DNA of 10,699 nt from an uncultured Collinsella sp. (GTDB taxonomy: Bacteria; Actinomycetota; Coriobacteriia; Coriobacteriales; Coriobacteriaceae), in NCBI GenBank assembly GCA_902496005.1, contig CABUZI010000053.1:1-10699 (forward strand), given 5' to 3'. Below are positions 1 through 6,423 of this stretch, piece after piece. Positions within the stretch are counted from its first letter, which is position 1; each line of letters starts with the position of its first letter. The translations under genes were made by a program, and so were the position numbers. The notes under the pieces were generated by a model. That model worked only from the letters and a program-made list of their open reading frames with translations, was not told the origin of the DNA and did not search any database.

Positions 1-1748
1 CCCGCCGCGACTACGTGCCCGCCGTTGACGCCGGCTCCGGGCCCCATGTCGATCACGTAGTCGGCGGCACGGATTGTATCCTCGTCGTGTTCGACAACGA
101 TAACGGTATTGCCGATATCGCGCAGGCGCTCGAGCGTCTTAATCAGGCGCTCGTTGTCACGCTGATGAAGACCGATCGAGGGCTCGTCCAGAATATAGAG
201 CACGCCCATGAGACCCGCGCCAATCTGCGTTGCCAGTCGAATACGCTGTGCCTCGCCACCGGAAAGCGTCGCCGAGGCACGATCGAGTGTCAGATAGTCG
301 AGTCCAACATCGACCAGAAAACGCAAGCGCTCCAGGATTTCCTTGACGATACGCCCGCCGATAAACTGTTGGCGCTCGGTGAGTTCCAGGCCCTCAAAAA
401 ACTCGAGCGACTCACGGCACGACAGGCAACAAACCTCGTAAATGGACTTGCCGCCCACGGTGACGGCGAGCATCTCAGGGCGCAAACGAGCGCCGTGGCA
501 GCTCGAGCACGGCTCCTCGCGAATGTACTTCTCCAGGCGCGCCTTGGTGTTCTCGTTCGTCGTCTCGGTATAGCGTTCGTACAGGATGTTGCGAACGCCC
601 GAAAACTTGGTATCCCACTGGCTGCGACGTCCGTCGAGCTTTTGGTAGTCGACCGAGATCTTCGTATCGCCCAGGCCATCCAAAAATGCACGACGCACGC
701 GAGGGGGCAAGTCCTCCCACGGCGTATCGGCGCTCACCTTAAAGTGTTTGCAGACCGCAGCAAAAATCTGCGGATAGTAGTTCGAATTGCCAAACAGGCT
801 ACCAAAGACTCCGTCGGCAATGGACTTCGAGGGATCCTCAATCAGCGCCTCGGCATCAACGGTTTTCTTAAAGCCCAGGCCGTCGCACTCAGGACATGCG
901 CCATAGGGCGCGTTGAACGAGAAATCACGCGGCTGCAGGTCATCGATGGAGTGTCCATGCTCCGGGCACGCTAACGCCAGCGAATACTCCAGCAACTCGC
1001 CTTCGGTCCCCTCGGGAGCGTCGCGGTCGGGCAGCAAGTATACGTTCACATTGCCGTGCGCCAGCGCAGTCGCTTGTTCAACGGACTCGGCAATACGGCC
1101 CAGCGAGTTCTCGCGAATCACGATGCGGTCGACTACGACCTCGATATCGTGCTTGAACTTTTTGTCCAGATCGATCGGGTCGTCGAGCGAGCGCACTTCG
1201 CCGTCAACGCGCACGCGGCTAAAGCCCTCGGCGCGAAGGTCCTCAAACAGTTTGGTGTACTCGCCTTTTCGCCCGCGCACCACCGGTGCCAGCACAAACG
1301 CGCGGCGGCCCTCCCCCGCCGCCAAGACCTTGTCGGCAACCTGGTCGGTCGTCTGGCGCTCAATGACGCGGCCGCATTCGGGACAGTGCGGGGTGCCCAC
1401 ACGAGCGAACAGCAGGCGCAGATAGTCATAAATCTCGGTTACGGTGCCAACCGTCGAGCGAGGGTTTTTAGACGTCGTCTTTTGGTCGATCGACACCGCC
1501 GGCGAAAGGCCGTCGATTGAATCCAAGTCGGGTTTGTCCATCTGGCCCAAGAACTGGCGCGCATAGCTCGAAAGGCTCTCGACGTATCGACGCTGGCCCT
1601 CGGCATAGATAGTGTCAAATGCCAGCGAGCTCTTGCCCGAGCCAGAAAGACCGGTAATGACCACGAGTTGGTCACGCGGAATGGAAACATCGATATCACG
1701 GAGGTTGTGCTCACGAGCGCCGCGAATAACGATAGAAGAATCAGACAT
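1..1748 (-). CDS. uvrA: Excinuclease ABC subunit A, N-terminal 582 codons (3' end beyond window)
   Basis: UvrA is the ATPase that dimerises, recognises bulky DNA lesions and loads UvrB in nucleotide excision repair, in the cytoplasm on DNA. The translated minus strand shows the first ABC Walker A GLSGSGKSS at residues 33-41, a CPEC pair near 120, and the insertion-domain zinc site with C261/H264 and C285/C288. Next come CSSC ahead of HGARL, the ABC signature LSGGEAQR from L495, and Walker B LYILDEPS with D521 followed by IGLHQRDN. The family is about 940 residues long, so the second ABC cassette lies left of the window. The start at 1748 (MSDSSIVIRGA) fits the family N-terminus and is preceded by a strong ribosome binding site. 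The gene is divergent from the LTA-synthase-like gene and has a LexA-like box upstream. The first zinc pair is Cys-x2-His rather than the Cys-x2-Cys of E. coli. Identity is certain. Confidence 0.97.
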   Translation of the reverse strand, partial: MSDSSIVIRGAREHNLRDIDVSIPRDQLVVITGLSGSGKSSLAFDTIYAEGQRRYVESLSSYARQFLGQMDKPDLDSIDGLSPAVSIDQKTTSKNPRSTVGTVTEIYDYLRLLFARVGTPHCPECGRVIERQTTDQVADKVLAAGEGRRAFVLAPVVRGRKGEYTKLFEDLRAEGFSRVRVDGEVRSLDDPIDLDKKFKHDIEVVVDRIVIRENSLGRIAESVEQATALAHGNVNVYLLPDRDAPEGTEGELLEYSLALACPEHGHSIDDLQPRDFSFNAPYGACPECDGLGFKKTVDAEALIEDPSKSIADGVFGSLFGNSNYYPQIFAAVCKHFKVSADTPWEDLPPRVRRAFLDGLGDTKISVDYQKLDGRRSQWDTKFSGVRNILYERYTETTNENTKARLEKYIREEPCSSCHGARLRPEMLAVTVGGKSIYEVCCLSCRESLEFFEGLELTERQQFIGGRIVKEILERLRFLVDVGLDYLTLDRASATLSGGEAQRIRLATQIGAGLMGVLYILDEPSIGLHQRDNERLIKTLERLRDIGNTVIVVEHDEDTIRAADYVIDMGPGAGVNGGHVVAA

Positions 1749-1753
1749 GGAAG

Positions 1754-1766
1754 CTCCTTGCCTCCT
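1754..1766 (-). promoter_or_regulatory. Tandem Shine-Dalgarno of uvrA
   Basis: Read on the minus strand, AGGAGG (1766-1761) and then GGAG (1757-1754) precede the ATG at 1748, with 12 and 5 bases of spacing. The nearer one is closer to usual spacing. Together they fix the uvrA start. Why there are two is not known; either alone could serve. Confidence 0.7.
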
Positions 1767-1809
1767 ATTGCATCGAATCATACTGCCGATGAGTTTAGCG
1801 CACTCGACG

Positions 1810-1823
1810 CGCACAGATGTTCG
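1810..1823. promoter_or_regulatory. Candidate LexA (SOS) box in the uvrA divergent region
   Basis: The bases read CGCAC-AGAT-GTTCG. The LexA operator of Gram-positive and actinobacterial species is CGAAC-N4-GTTCG, so one half is perfect and the other has one change (A to C). It lies 62 bases upstream of the uvrA start. A weak minus-strand -10-like hexamer (TATTAC, complement of 1823-1828) borders it, so a bound repressor would cover the start of such a transcript. uvrA is a classical SOS gene. The site is seen in the sequence; its function is inferred, and the LexA motif of this lineage may differ. Confidence 0.42.
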
Positions 1824-1941
1824 TAATACAAGATTCGCAGACCTTTAGCTTTGCGTATCGGGTGCTTTGTTTCTCGAAATGCCGTGGAAAGGTTACGGTA
1901 ATCTAATACTGAACTTAATTTGCTGTAACAGAGGAACGTCC

Positions 1942-4095
1942 ATGACCGAAGATATCCCCCTTGAAATCACTTCGAGCGACATGGCCAATCTGCCCATATT
2001 CATCGCCGTCCTTATCGTGGCCATCGTCGTGGTGCGCGTATATTTTTCAATCAAACACAATGAAAAGCCGCCCATTGCCCGCGTCTTTTGGTGCGCGACG
2101 CTCCTCATCCCGCTCGGCATGGTAGCTGCATGGATTACGAATCAATTGCTCGTAAATGAGGACAATTCCCTATGGGTCCTTTCTTATTCGGCGCTCGGTG
2201 CTACCGCCGTCATACTTCTTGTCGAGCCCTTGGTTTCGGGACTTATCGACCAAACCGATCTTGCGACGGGAACGGTTGCCTGTATTTGCCGTGACATCCT
2301 TGTCATCGCCGCTGTTTCAGCGCTCTCGTTCGTTTCACTCGAAATTGCCTGCAACGAAACGTTCTATCGCATTCCCGCCAACTCATTCGGGTTTTCCGTC
2401 GGGCTGCTCGCGACGGTTCTGCTCTCCCTTCATTTGCTGGGACAGCGTCATGGAGGCGTCATGGCCCTCGTGCCCGTCGCCTGCTGCATCCTTGGCATTG
2501 CCGAGCACTTCGTCATAACGTTTAAAGGCGAAGCCATCCTGCCAAGCGATATCTTGGCCCTTGGCACCGCAATGGAAGTGAGCGAGGGATACGAGTTTAC
2601 CTTTACCGCCGGAATCGTAACCTCTCTAGCCCTGCTGGAGATTTCCCTGGGGCTTCTTTCGCTTATCCGACCGAGAAAGCTCCGTACGCCCACCCATGTG
2701 TTCCCCGCAATCGCCGCTAACCTCTGCGCTTTTCTGCTAGTGACCGTTGTGGGGCTCTCGGGCTTTTCCAGCATCGACTTGGAGCAGGCGCTGAATTTTG
2801 GATTTGACCGTTGGCAGCCCATCACCACGTATGCGTCTCAGGGTTTTATCACTTCGTTCACCGAAATGGTCAACGAGTTGCCCATTGAGAAGCCCGAAGA
2901 CTATACGCCCGATGAGGCGCAGAGCATCGAGCAGGAGCTCGCCGCCGCCTACGACAGCACGTATGGCTCGAGCGAGCAACGCGCGGCGGCCGTTGCCCAG
3001 TTCAATGAAATCAAGCCGACGATTGTTGCCGTCATGAACGAGAGTTTTAGCGACCTTTCGTGCTTTGAGCAGCTCCAGGCGGCCGGGTACACCGGCCCCG
3101 CATTCTACAACTCGCTTCCCGACACGCTTGTTCGCGGCACCATGCTCGCTTCGGTCACCGGTGGCGGAACGGCAAACTCCGAATTCGAATTTTTGACCGG
3201 AGCGACAACGGCCTTTGTCGGATTAGGCAAGATCCCCTATCAGCTGTATCAGATGAATGGCGTCAACAGCCTGGCAAAGGACCTTAAAGAGCTTGGGTAT
3301 ACCGCTACCGCTATGCACCCGCAAAACCCCGTCAACTACCATCGAGATAAAATCTATCAGCAGCTGGGCTTTGGAGACTTTCTTTCAATCGGCGATTTCG
3401 AAGGTGCGCCCTGTTACCATGCCGGCGTATGCGACTACGCCACCTACGACAAGATACTCGACCTGCTTAGAACCGACGAAGCACCGCAGTTCATCTTTGA
3501 CGTCACGATGCAAAATCACGGCGGCTACGACTATGGCACCGTTCCCGCCGAAGAGCTGACAAACTATTGGGTCGAGGGAGCCAGCGAGGGCGCCAATAGC
3601 GCGCTCAACACCTATCTCACCTGCATCAACGCATCCGACCGGGACCTCGAGTACTTTATCAACGAGCTCCGCAATATCGGCAGACCGGTTGTCCTTGTCT
3701 TTTTTGGCGACCATCAGCCGAGCGCCGCAACGACTCTCAACGACGAGCTGTACCCTCAGGAAGATACGGCAAGCCACGCTTTCCGTATCTATCAGTCGAC
3801 ATATTTTGTCTGGGCTAACTATGAAATCGCCGGCAATACCGAGCTCAACGTCTACGACACCGTCGGGGCAAACGAGATTGCAGCCATTACCCTTAATAAG
3901 ATCGGCGCCCCGCTCACCGACTATCAAAAGGCTCTGCTTGCAACAAGGTCAGATGTGCCCACCATCAATGTCGCCGGCTACCTTGGTGCCGACGGGCTGC
4001 GCTACGACTTGGAATCTGAAGACAGCCCATACGCCTCGACGATCGACAAGCTGCAGCGCATGCAATATCTCGAGTTCGCCAGCAAAGTTCAGTAA
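1942..4095 (+). CDS. LTA synthase / phosphoglycerol transferase family membrane sulfatase-fold protein
   Basis: This is a polytopic membrane enzyme of the LtaS/MdoB (COG1368) family. Such enzymes move glycerol phosphate from phosphatidylglycerol onto an acceptor outside the membrane. The 717-residue protein has eight hydrophobic segments (about 17-37, 47-67, 77-99, 117-136, 149-167, 172-194, 222-242, 253-274), a charged linker, then the extracellular sulfatase-fold domain from about 355. Likely metal and catalytic residues are E367 in MNESFSD, the nucleophile T410 in GGGTANSEFEFLTG, H526 in MQNHGGY, and D590-H591 in FFGDHQP. An upstream in-frame TTG at 1867 exists, but the ATG at 1942 has GAGG seven bases ahead and begins just before the first helix, so I chose it. 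The helix count exceeds the five of staphylococcal LtaS. The product could instead decorate a wall polysaccharide (GacH-like) or a glycan (OpgB-like). The fold is sure; the acceptor is unknown. Confidence 0.9.
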   Translation: MTEDIPLEITSSDMANLPIFIAVLIVAIVVVRVYFSIKHNEKPPIARVFWCATLLIPLGMVAAWITNQLLVNEDNSLWVLSYSALGATAVILLVEPLVSGLIDQTDLATGTVACICRDILVIAAVSALSFVSLEIACNETFYRIPANSFGFSVGLLATVLLSLHLLGQRHGGVMALVPVACCILGIAEHFVITFKGEAILPSDILALGTAMEVSEGYEFTFTAGIVTSLALLEISLGLLSLIRPRKLRTPTHVFPAIAANLCAFLLVTVVGLSGFSSIDLEQALNFGFDRWQPITTYASQGFITSFTEMVNELPIEKPEDYTPDEAQSIEQELAAAYDSTYGSSEQRAAAVAQFNEIKPTIVAVMNESFSDLSCFEQLQAAGYTGPAFYNSLPDTLVRGTMLASVTGGGTANSEFEFLTGATTAFVGLGKIPYQLYQMNGVNSLAKDLKELGYTATAMHPQNPVNYHRDKIYQQLGFGDFLSIGDFEGAPCYHAGVCDYATYDKILDLLRTDEAPQFIFDVTMQNHGGYDYGTVPAEELTNYWVEGASEGANSALNTYLTCINASDRDLEYFINELRNIGRPVVLVFFGDHQPSAATTLNDELYPQEDTASHAFRIYQSTYFVWANYEIAGNTELNVYDTVGANEIAAITLNKIGAPLTDYQKALLATRSDVPTINVAGYLGADGLRYDLESEDSPYASTIDKLQRMQYLEFASKVQ

Positions 4096-4155
4096 GCCCG
4101 CCCATTCGCTTGGACCCATCGTATTGCAAGCACGCTCGGCCCAAATGCATCGCAA

Positions 4156-4185
4156 ATGACTCCCGCTCGCAAACGAGGGTACAAT
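4156..4185 (+). promoter_or_regulatory. Promoter of the mrp/flavoprotein pair
   Basis: A -35-like ATGACT (4156-4161, four of six matches) and a -10 TACAAT (4180-4185, five of six) are separated by 18 bases. Transcription would begin near 4192. This leaves out the upstream ATG at 4184 and supports translation from 4241. The spacer holds a small inverted repeat, CTCG-CAAA-CGAG, which might be an operator or chance. Confidence 0.55.
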
Positions 4186-4204
4186 GACGCTCGTGTCACA
4201 TCAC

Positions 4205-4218
4205 GGGGCCCCAGCCCC
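4205..4218 (+). other. GC-only leader hairpin ahead of mrp
   Basis: The arms GGGGC (4205-4209) and GCCCC (4214-4218) enclose the loop CCCA, about 13 bases after the predicted transcription start and 22 before the mrp start codon. There is no T tract, so it is unlikely to be a terminator. It could stabilise the 5' end of the mRNA. Confidence 0.35.
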
Positions 4219-4240
4219 AACATATACAAAGGAGTCATAC

Positions 4241-5071
4241 ATGGGTTGCGAGCACGCACAGGCCGCCGGCGGACAAACGTCGCCGTCGCAATTTGAGGAG
4301 AACACGCTGTCCGAGGTCAAACGCGTCATCGCCGTACTTTCCGGCAAGGGCGGTGTCGGCAAGTCGTTTGTCACTGGTGCCATCGCCACCGAGCTTGCCC
4401 GTCACGGCCACAAGGTCGGCGTCCTCGATGCCGACATCACCGGTCCCTCTATCCCCAAGATGTTCGGTATGAGCGGACGCCACGTCCATGCCCTTGGCAA
4501 CCTTATGCTGCCCGAAATCTCCGAGCACGGCGTCAAGGTGATGAGCTCCAACCTTCTGCTCCAAAACGAGACCGACCCCGTCCTTTGGCGCGGTCCGGTC
4601 ATCGCAGGCGCCATTAGGCAGTTCTGGAGCGAGACCTCATGGGGCCCCATCGACTACCTGCTGGTCGACATGCCTCCGGGAACAGGCGACGTCGCTCTCA
4701 CCGTCTTCCAGTCACTGCCCGTCGACGGCATCGTCATCGTCACGAGCCCGCAGGATCTGGTCTCGATGATCGTCGCCAAGGCGGTCAACATGGCCGAGAA
4801 GATGAACGTCCCCATTCTGGGCATCGTCGAAAACATGAGCTATATTGAGTGCCCCGACTGCGGCAAGAAGATCGAGGTCTTTGGCAAGAGCAAGCTCCCC
4901 GAGGTCGCAGAACGCTATAACCTCGACATCTTGGGCACGCTTCCCATCAATCCGTCACTCGCCGAGGCCTGCGATAAGGGCGAGGTCGAGACCGCGCTGC
5001 CCGATGGCATGTTGCCCAAGGCAGTCTCTGCCGTCGAGGCCATTACCCCGCACGAGACCGACGAGGCCTAA
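4241..5071 (+). CDS. mrp: Mrp/NBP35-type P-loop ATPase, iron-sulfur cluster carrier
   Basis: Members of this MinD/ParA-like deviant Walker family (Mrp, ApbC, Nbp35) bind a [4Fe-4S] cluster at a dimer interface and pass it to apo-proteins in the cytoplasm. The 276-residue protein shows the deviant Walker A SGKGGVGKS at 34-42, DADITGPSIP at 63-72, the Walker B-like DMPPGTGD at 143-150, TSPQDLVS at 168-175, and the cluster-binding pair C204-x2-C207 within ECPDCGKK. The short N-terminus has a single Cys (C3), not the four-Cys ferredoxin-like motif of eukaryotic Nbp35, and lacks the DUF59 domain of long Mrp proteins. The start at 4241 follows AAAGGAG with six bases of spacing. A longer reading from 4184 would begin inside the predicted -10 box. 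The next gene begins directly after its stop, so the two are very likely co-transcribed. Client proteins cannot be told from sequence. Confidence 0.93.
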   Translation: MGCEHAQAAGGQTSPSQFEENTLSEVKRVIAVLSGKGGVGKSFVTGAIATELARHGHKVGVLDADITGPSIPKMFGMSGRHVHALGNLMLPEISEHGVKVMSSNLLLQNETDPVLWRGPVIAGAIRQFWSETSWGPIDYLLVDMPPGTGDVALTVFQSLPVDGIVIVTSPQDLVSMIVAKAVNMAEKMNVPILGIVENMSYIECPDCGKKIEVFGKSKLPEVAERYNLDILGTLPINPSLAEACDKGEVETALPDGMLPKAVSAVEAITPHETDEA

Positions 5072-6343
5072 GTGAACACGAGCGCCTTCTATGACGTCCT
5101 GGTAATCGGCGGCGGGGCTTCAGGCCTCGCCGCCGCCATTACGGCCGCACGTGCTGGCAAAAGCGTCTGCATCGTTGAGTGCGATGTCGCCTGCGGCCTT
5201 AAGCTCCTTGCGACCGGCAACGGCCGCTGCAACCTCTCCAACGAATCGATTGATCCACAGCGGTATAACCACCCCGCATTCGTTGAATCCGTTATGGGCC
5301 CCCGGCCCGAACAAGAGCTTATGGGTTTCTTCTCCTCGCTGGGCATCATGACAACCTCCGAGGAAGGCCGGCTGTACCCGCGCTCCCTTCGCGCCGAATC
5401 GGTGCGCGACGCGCTTCTCAACGTTTGCGACCGCCTAGGTATCACCTTAATCTGCGGAGCCAACGTTGCCTCGGCGCACAAAGCTTCCGAAGGCTGGACA
5501 CTCCAAATAGACCGTCCAGCGCGGGCACTCAAGGCAAAGAAGCACGACGACCGAAAATCGGAGCTCCGCTCGCTTCGGAAAGCGCTCACCGATGTCCCTC
5601 GCAAGAACGAGGCCCTGGAGGCACATGCCGTAATTATCGCCACGGGCGGCAACCCCACCGGTATCGCCGATACGTTTGGCCTCCCCCTCACCTCGCTGCG
5701 CCCCATCCTCTGCCCCGTATCGGCAACGGTCGTTGGCGATCGGGCGGCACTCAAGACGTTGGATGGTCTGCGCGTCCGCGCCCGCTTGACGCTCACCCGT
5801 AACCATAGTGAGCTCTGGCACGAAGACGGTGAAGTACTGTTTCGAGCCTTCGGCATCTCGGGCGTCGCTGTCTTCAACCTCTCCCGTCGTATCCAGCGCG
5901 GTGATACGATCCTGCTCGACGTTTTCCCCGACCTCTCCAAAGACGAGCTGCTCGATATGCTCAACCGGCGCGTTGAGCTGCTCGGCGGCTTTTCGCCCCG
6001 CGATCCCCGTTGGCTCGACGGCATGCTCGCCCCGCAACTCTCCCGCGTCGTCTGCACGGCGTTCGAGCAGTGCCATCCAGGCTCCAACGATGTCATCCAC
6101 CTGGTCTCGATCCTCAAGCACTTTAAGTTGCTCGTCGAGGGAACAGCCGAGGAGCGCTCGGCGCAGGTCACGCGTGGTGGCGCATCTGTCGAGAGTATCT
6201 CAACACCCAGTCTACGCGCGCGCAGCGTTGTCGACGCCCCGCTTTACGTCTGTGGCGAAGCGCTCGACATCGACGCCGATTGCGGAGGCTTTAACCTTGC
6301 GTGGGCATGGCTCTCGGGCATTCGCGCTGCAAGCAGCCTGTAG
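5072..6343 (+). CDS. HI0933/YhiN/BaiN-family FAD flavoprotein
   Basis: This is a Rossmann-fold flavoprotein of the COG2081 family, annotated variously as aminoacetone oxidase-like, YhiN or BaiN; no reaction is firmly established for the family. The 423-residue protein shows the dinucleotide motif GGGASG at 13-18, the family hallmark LKLLATGNGRCNLSN, an ATGG at 190-193, GEVLFRAFGISG in the middle domain, and the C-terminal FAD motif GGFNLAWAWLSG after CGEALDID. It starts with GTG at 5072, the base after the mrp TAA, with GAGG inside the mrp end, so translation is probably coupled. Two departures stand out: a charged Lys/Arg/Glu-rich stretch at about 148-183, and a shortened segment after ATGG where relatives carry a Gly/Pro-rich loop and a GH. 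BaiN was linked to bile acid dehydroxylation in Clostridium scindens, but family membership alone does not imply that role here. Confidence 0.9.
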   Translation: MNTSAFYDVLVIGGGASGLAAAITAARAGKSVCIVECDVACGLKLLATGNGRCNLSNESIDPQRYNHPAFVESVMGPRPEQELMGFFSSLGIMTTSEEGRLYPRSLRAESVRDALLNVCDRLGITLICGANVASAHKASEGWTLQIDRPARALKAKKHDDRKSELRSLRKALTDVPRKNEALEAHAVIIATGGNPTGIADTFGLPLTSLRPILCPVSATVVGDRAALKTLDGLRVRARLTLTRNHSELWHEDGEVLFRAFGISGVAVFNLSRRIQRGDTILLDVFPDLSKDELLDMLNRRVELLGGFSPRDPRWLDGMLAPQLSRVVCTAFEQCHPGSNDVIHLVSILKHFKLLVEGTAEERSAQVTRGGASVESISTPSLRARSVVDAPLYVCGEALDIDADCGGFNLAWAWLSGIRAASSL

Positions 6344-6353
6344 CCGCGCAGTC

Positions 6354-6359
6354 TATAAT
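6354..6359 (+). promoter_or_regulatory. Consensus -10 box for the COG2509 gene
   Basis: A perfect TATAAT begins ten bases after the preceding gene's stop codon and 64 bases before the next start codon. No good -35 is visible at 16-18 bases of spacing (AAGCAG at 17), so it may need an activator or may be weak. A transcript would start near 6366, just ahead of the hairpin at 6374. Confidence 0.5.
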
Positions 6360-6373
6360 CAAAAACGCATTCG

Positions 6374-6405
6374 GGCCGTCTGGGATACCGGACGGCCTCT
6401 TTCTT
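6374..6405 (+). terminator. Strong hairpin with pyrimidine-rich tail between the two flavoprotein genes
   Basis: The arms at 6374-6383 (GGCCGTCTGG) and 6388-6397 (CCGGACGGCC) pair over ten bases with a single G-T pair and enclose the tetraloop GATA. The tail TCTTTCTT follows. This resembles an intrinsic terminator that would close the mrp-flavoprotein unit. However, it also lies within the leader of the transcript predicted from the TATAAT at 6354. It could therefore be an attenuator or a leader-stabilising hairpin. The T tract is broken by C bases, so full termination is uncertain. Confidence 0.6.
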
Positions 6406-6423
6406 GCCTCTAAGGAGACCTCG

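Noticed and set aside
15..974. Plus-strand open frame of 319 codons opposite uvrA
   Set aside because: Antisense shadow of uvrA, whose Walker, signature and zinc motifs are all in the minus frame.
1867..1910. Possible promoter of the phosphoglycerol transferase gene (TTGTTT, TACGGT, TAATAC elements)
   Set aside because: No pair of elements has both acceptable sequence and 16-18 base spacing, so no promoter is called.
1867..1941. Upstream in-frame TTG start that would add 25 residues to the phosphoglycerol transferase
   Set aside because: No ribosome binding site before it, the extra residues look like translated leader DNA, and the ATG at 1942 has a well-spaced GAGG.
4108..4131. Weak inverted repeat GCTTG/CAAGC after the phosphoglycerol transferase gene, considered as its terminator
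   Set aside because: Only five base pairs with a 14-base loop and no T tract. Termination of this gene is left unassigned.
5089..6171. Minus-strand open frame of 360 codons opposite the HI0933-family gene
   Set aside because: Ser/Arg-rich composition typical of shadow frames; the plus-strand reading has all family motifs.
5072..6343. Reading the BaiN-like gene as evidence for bile acid 7-dehydroxylation
   Set aside because: No other bai-type gene is nearby, and HI0933-family proteins occur in many bacteria that do not use bile acids.
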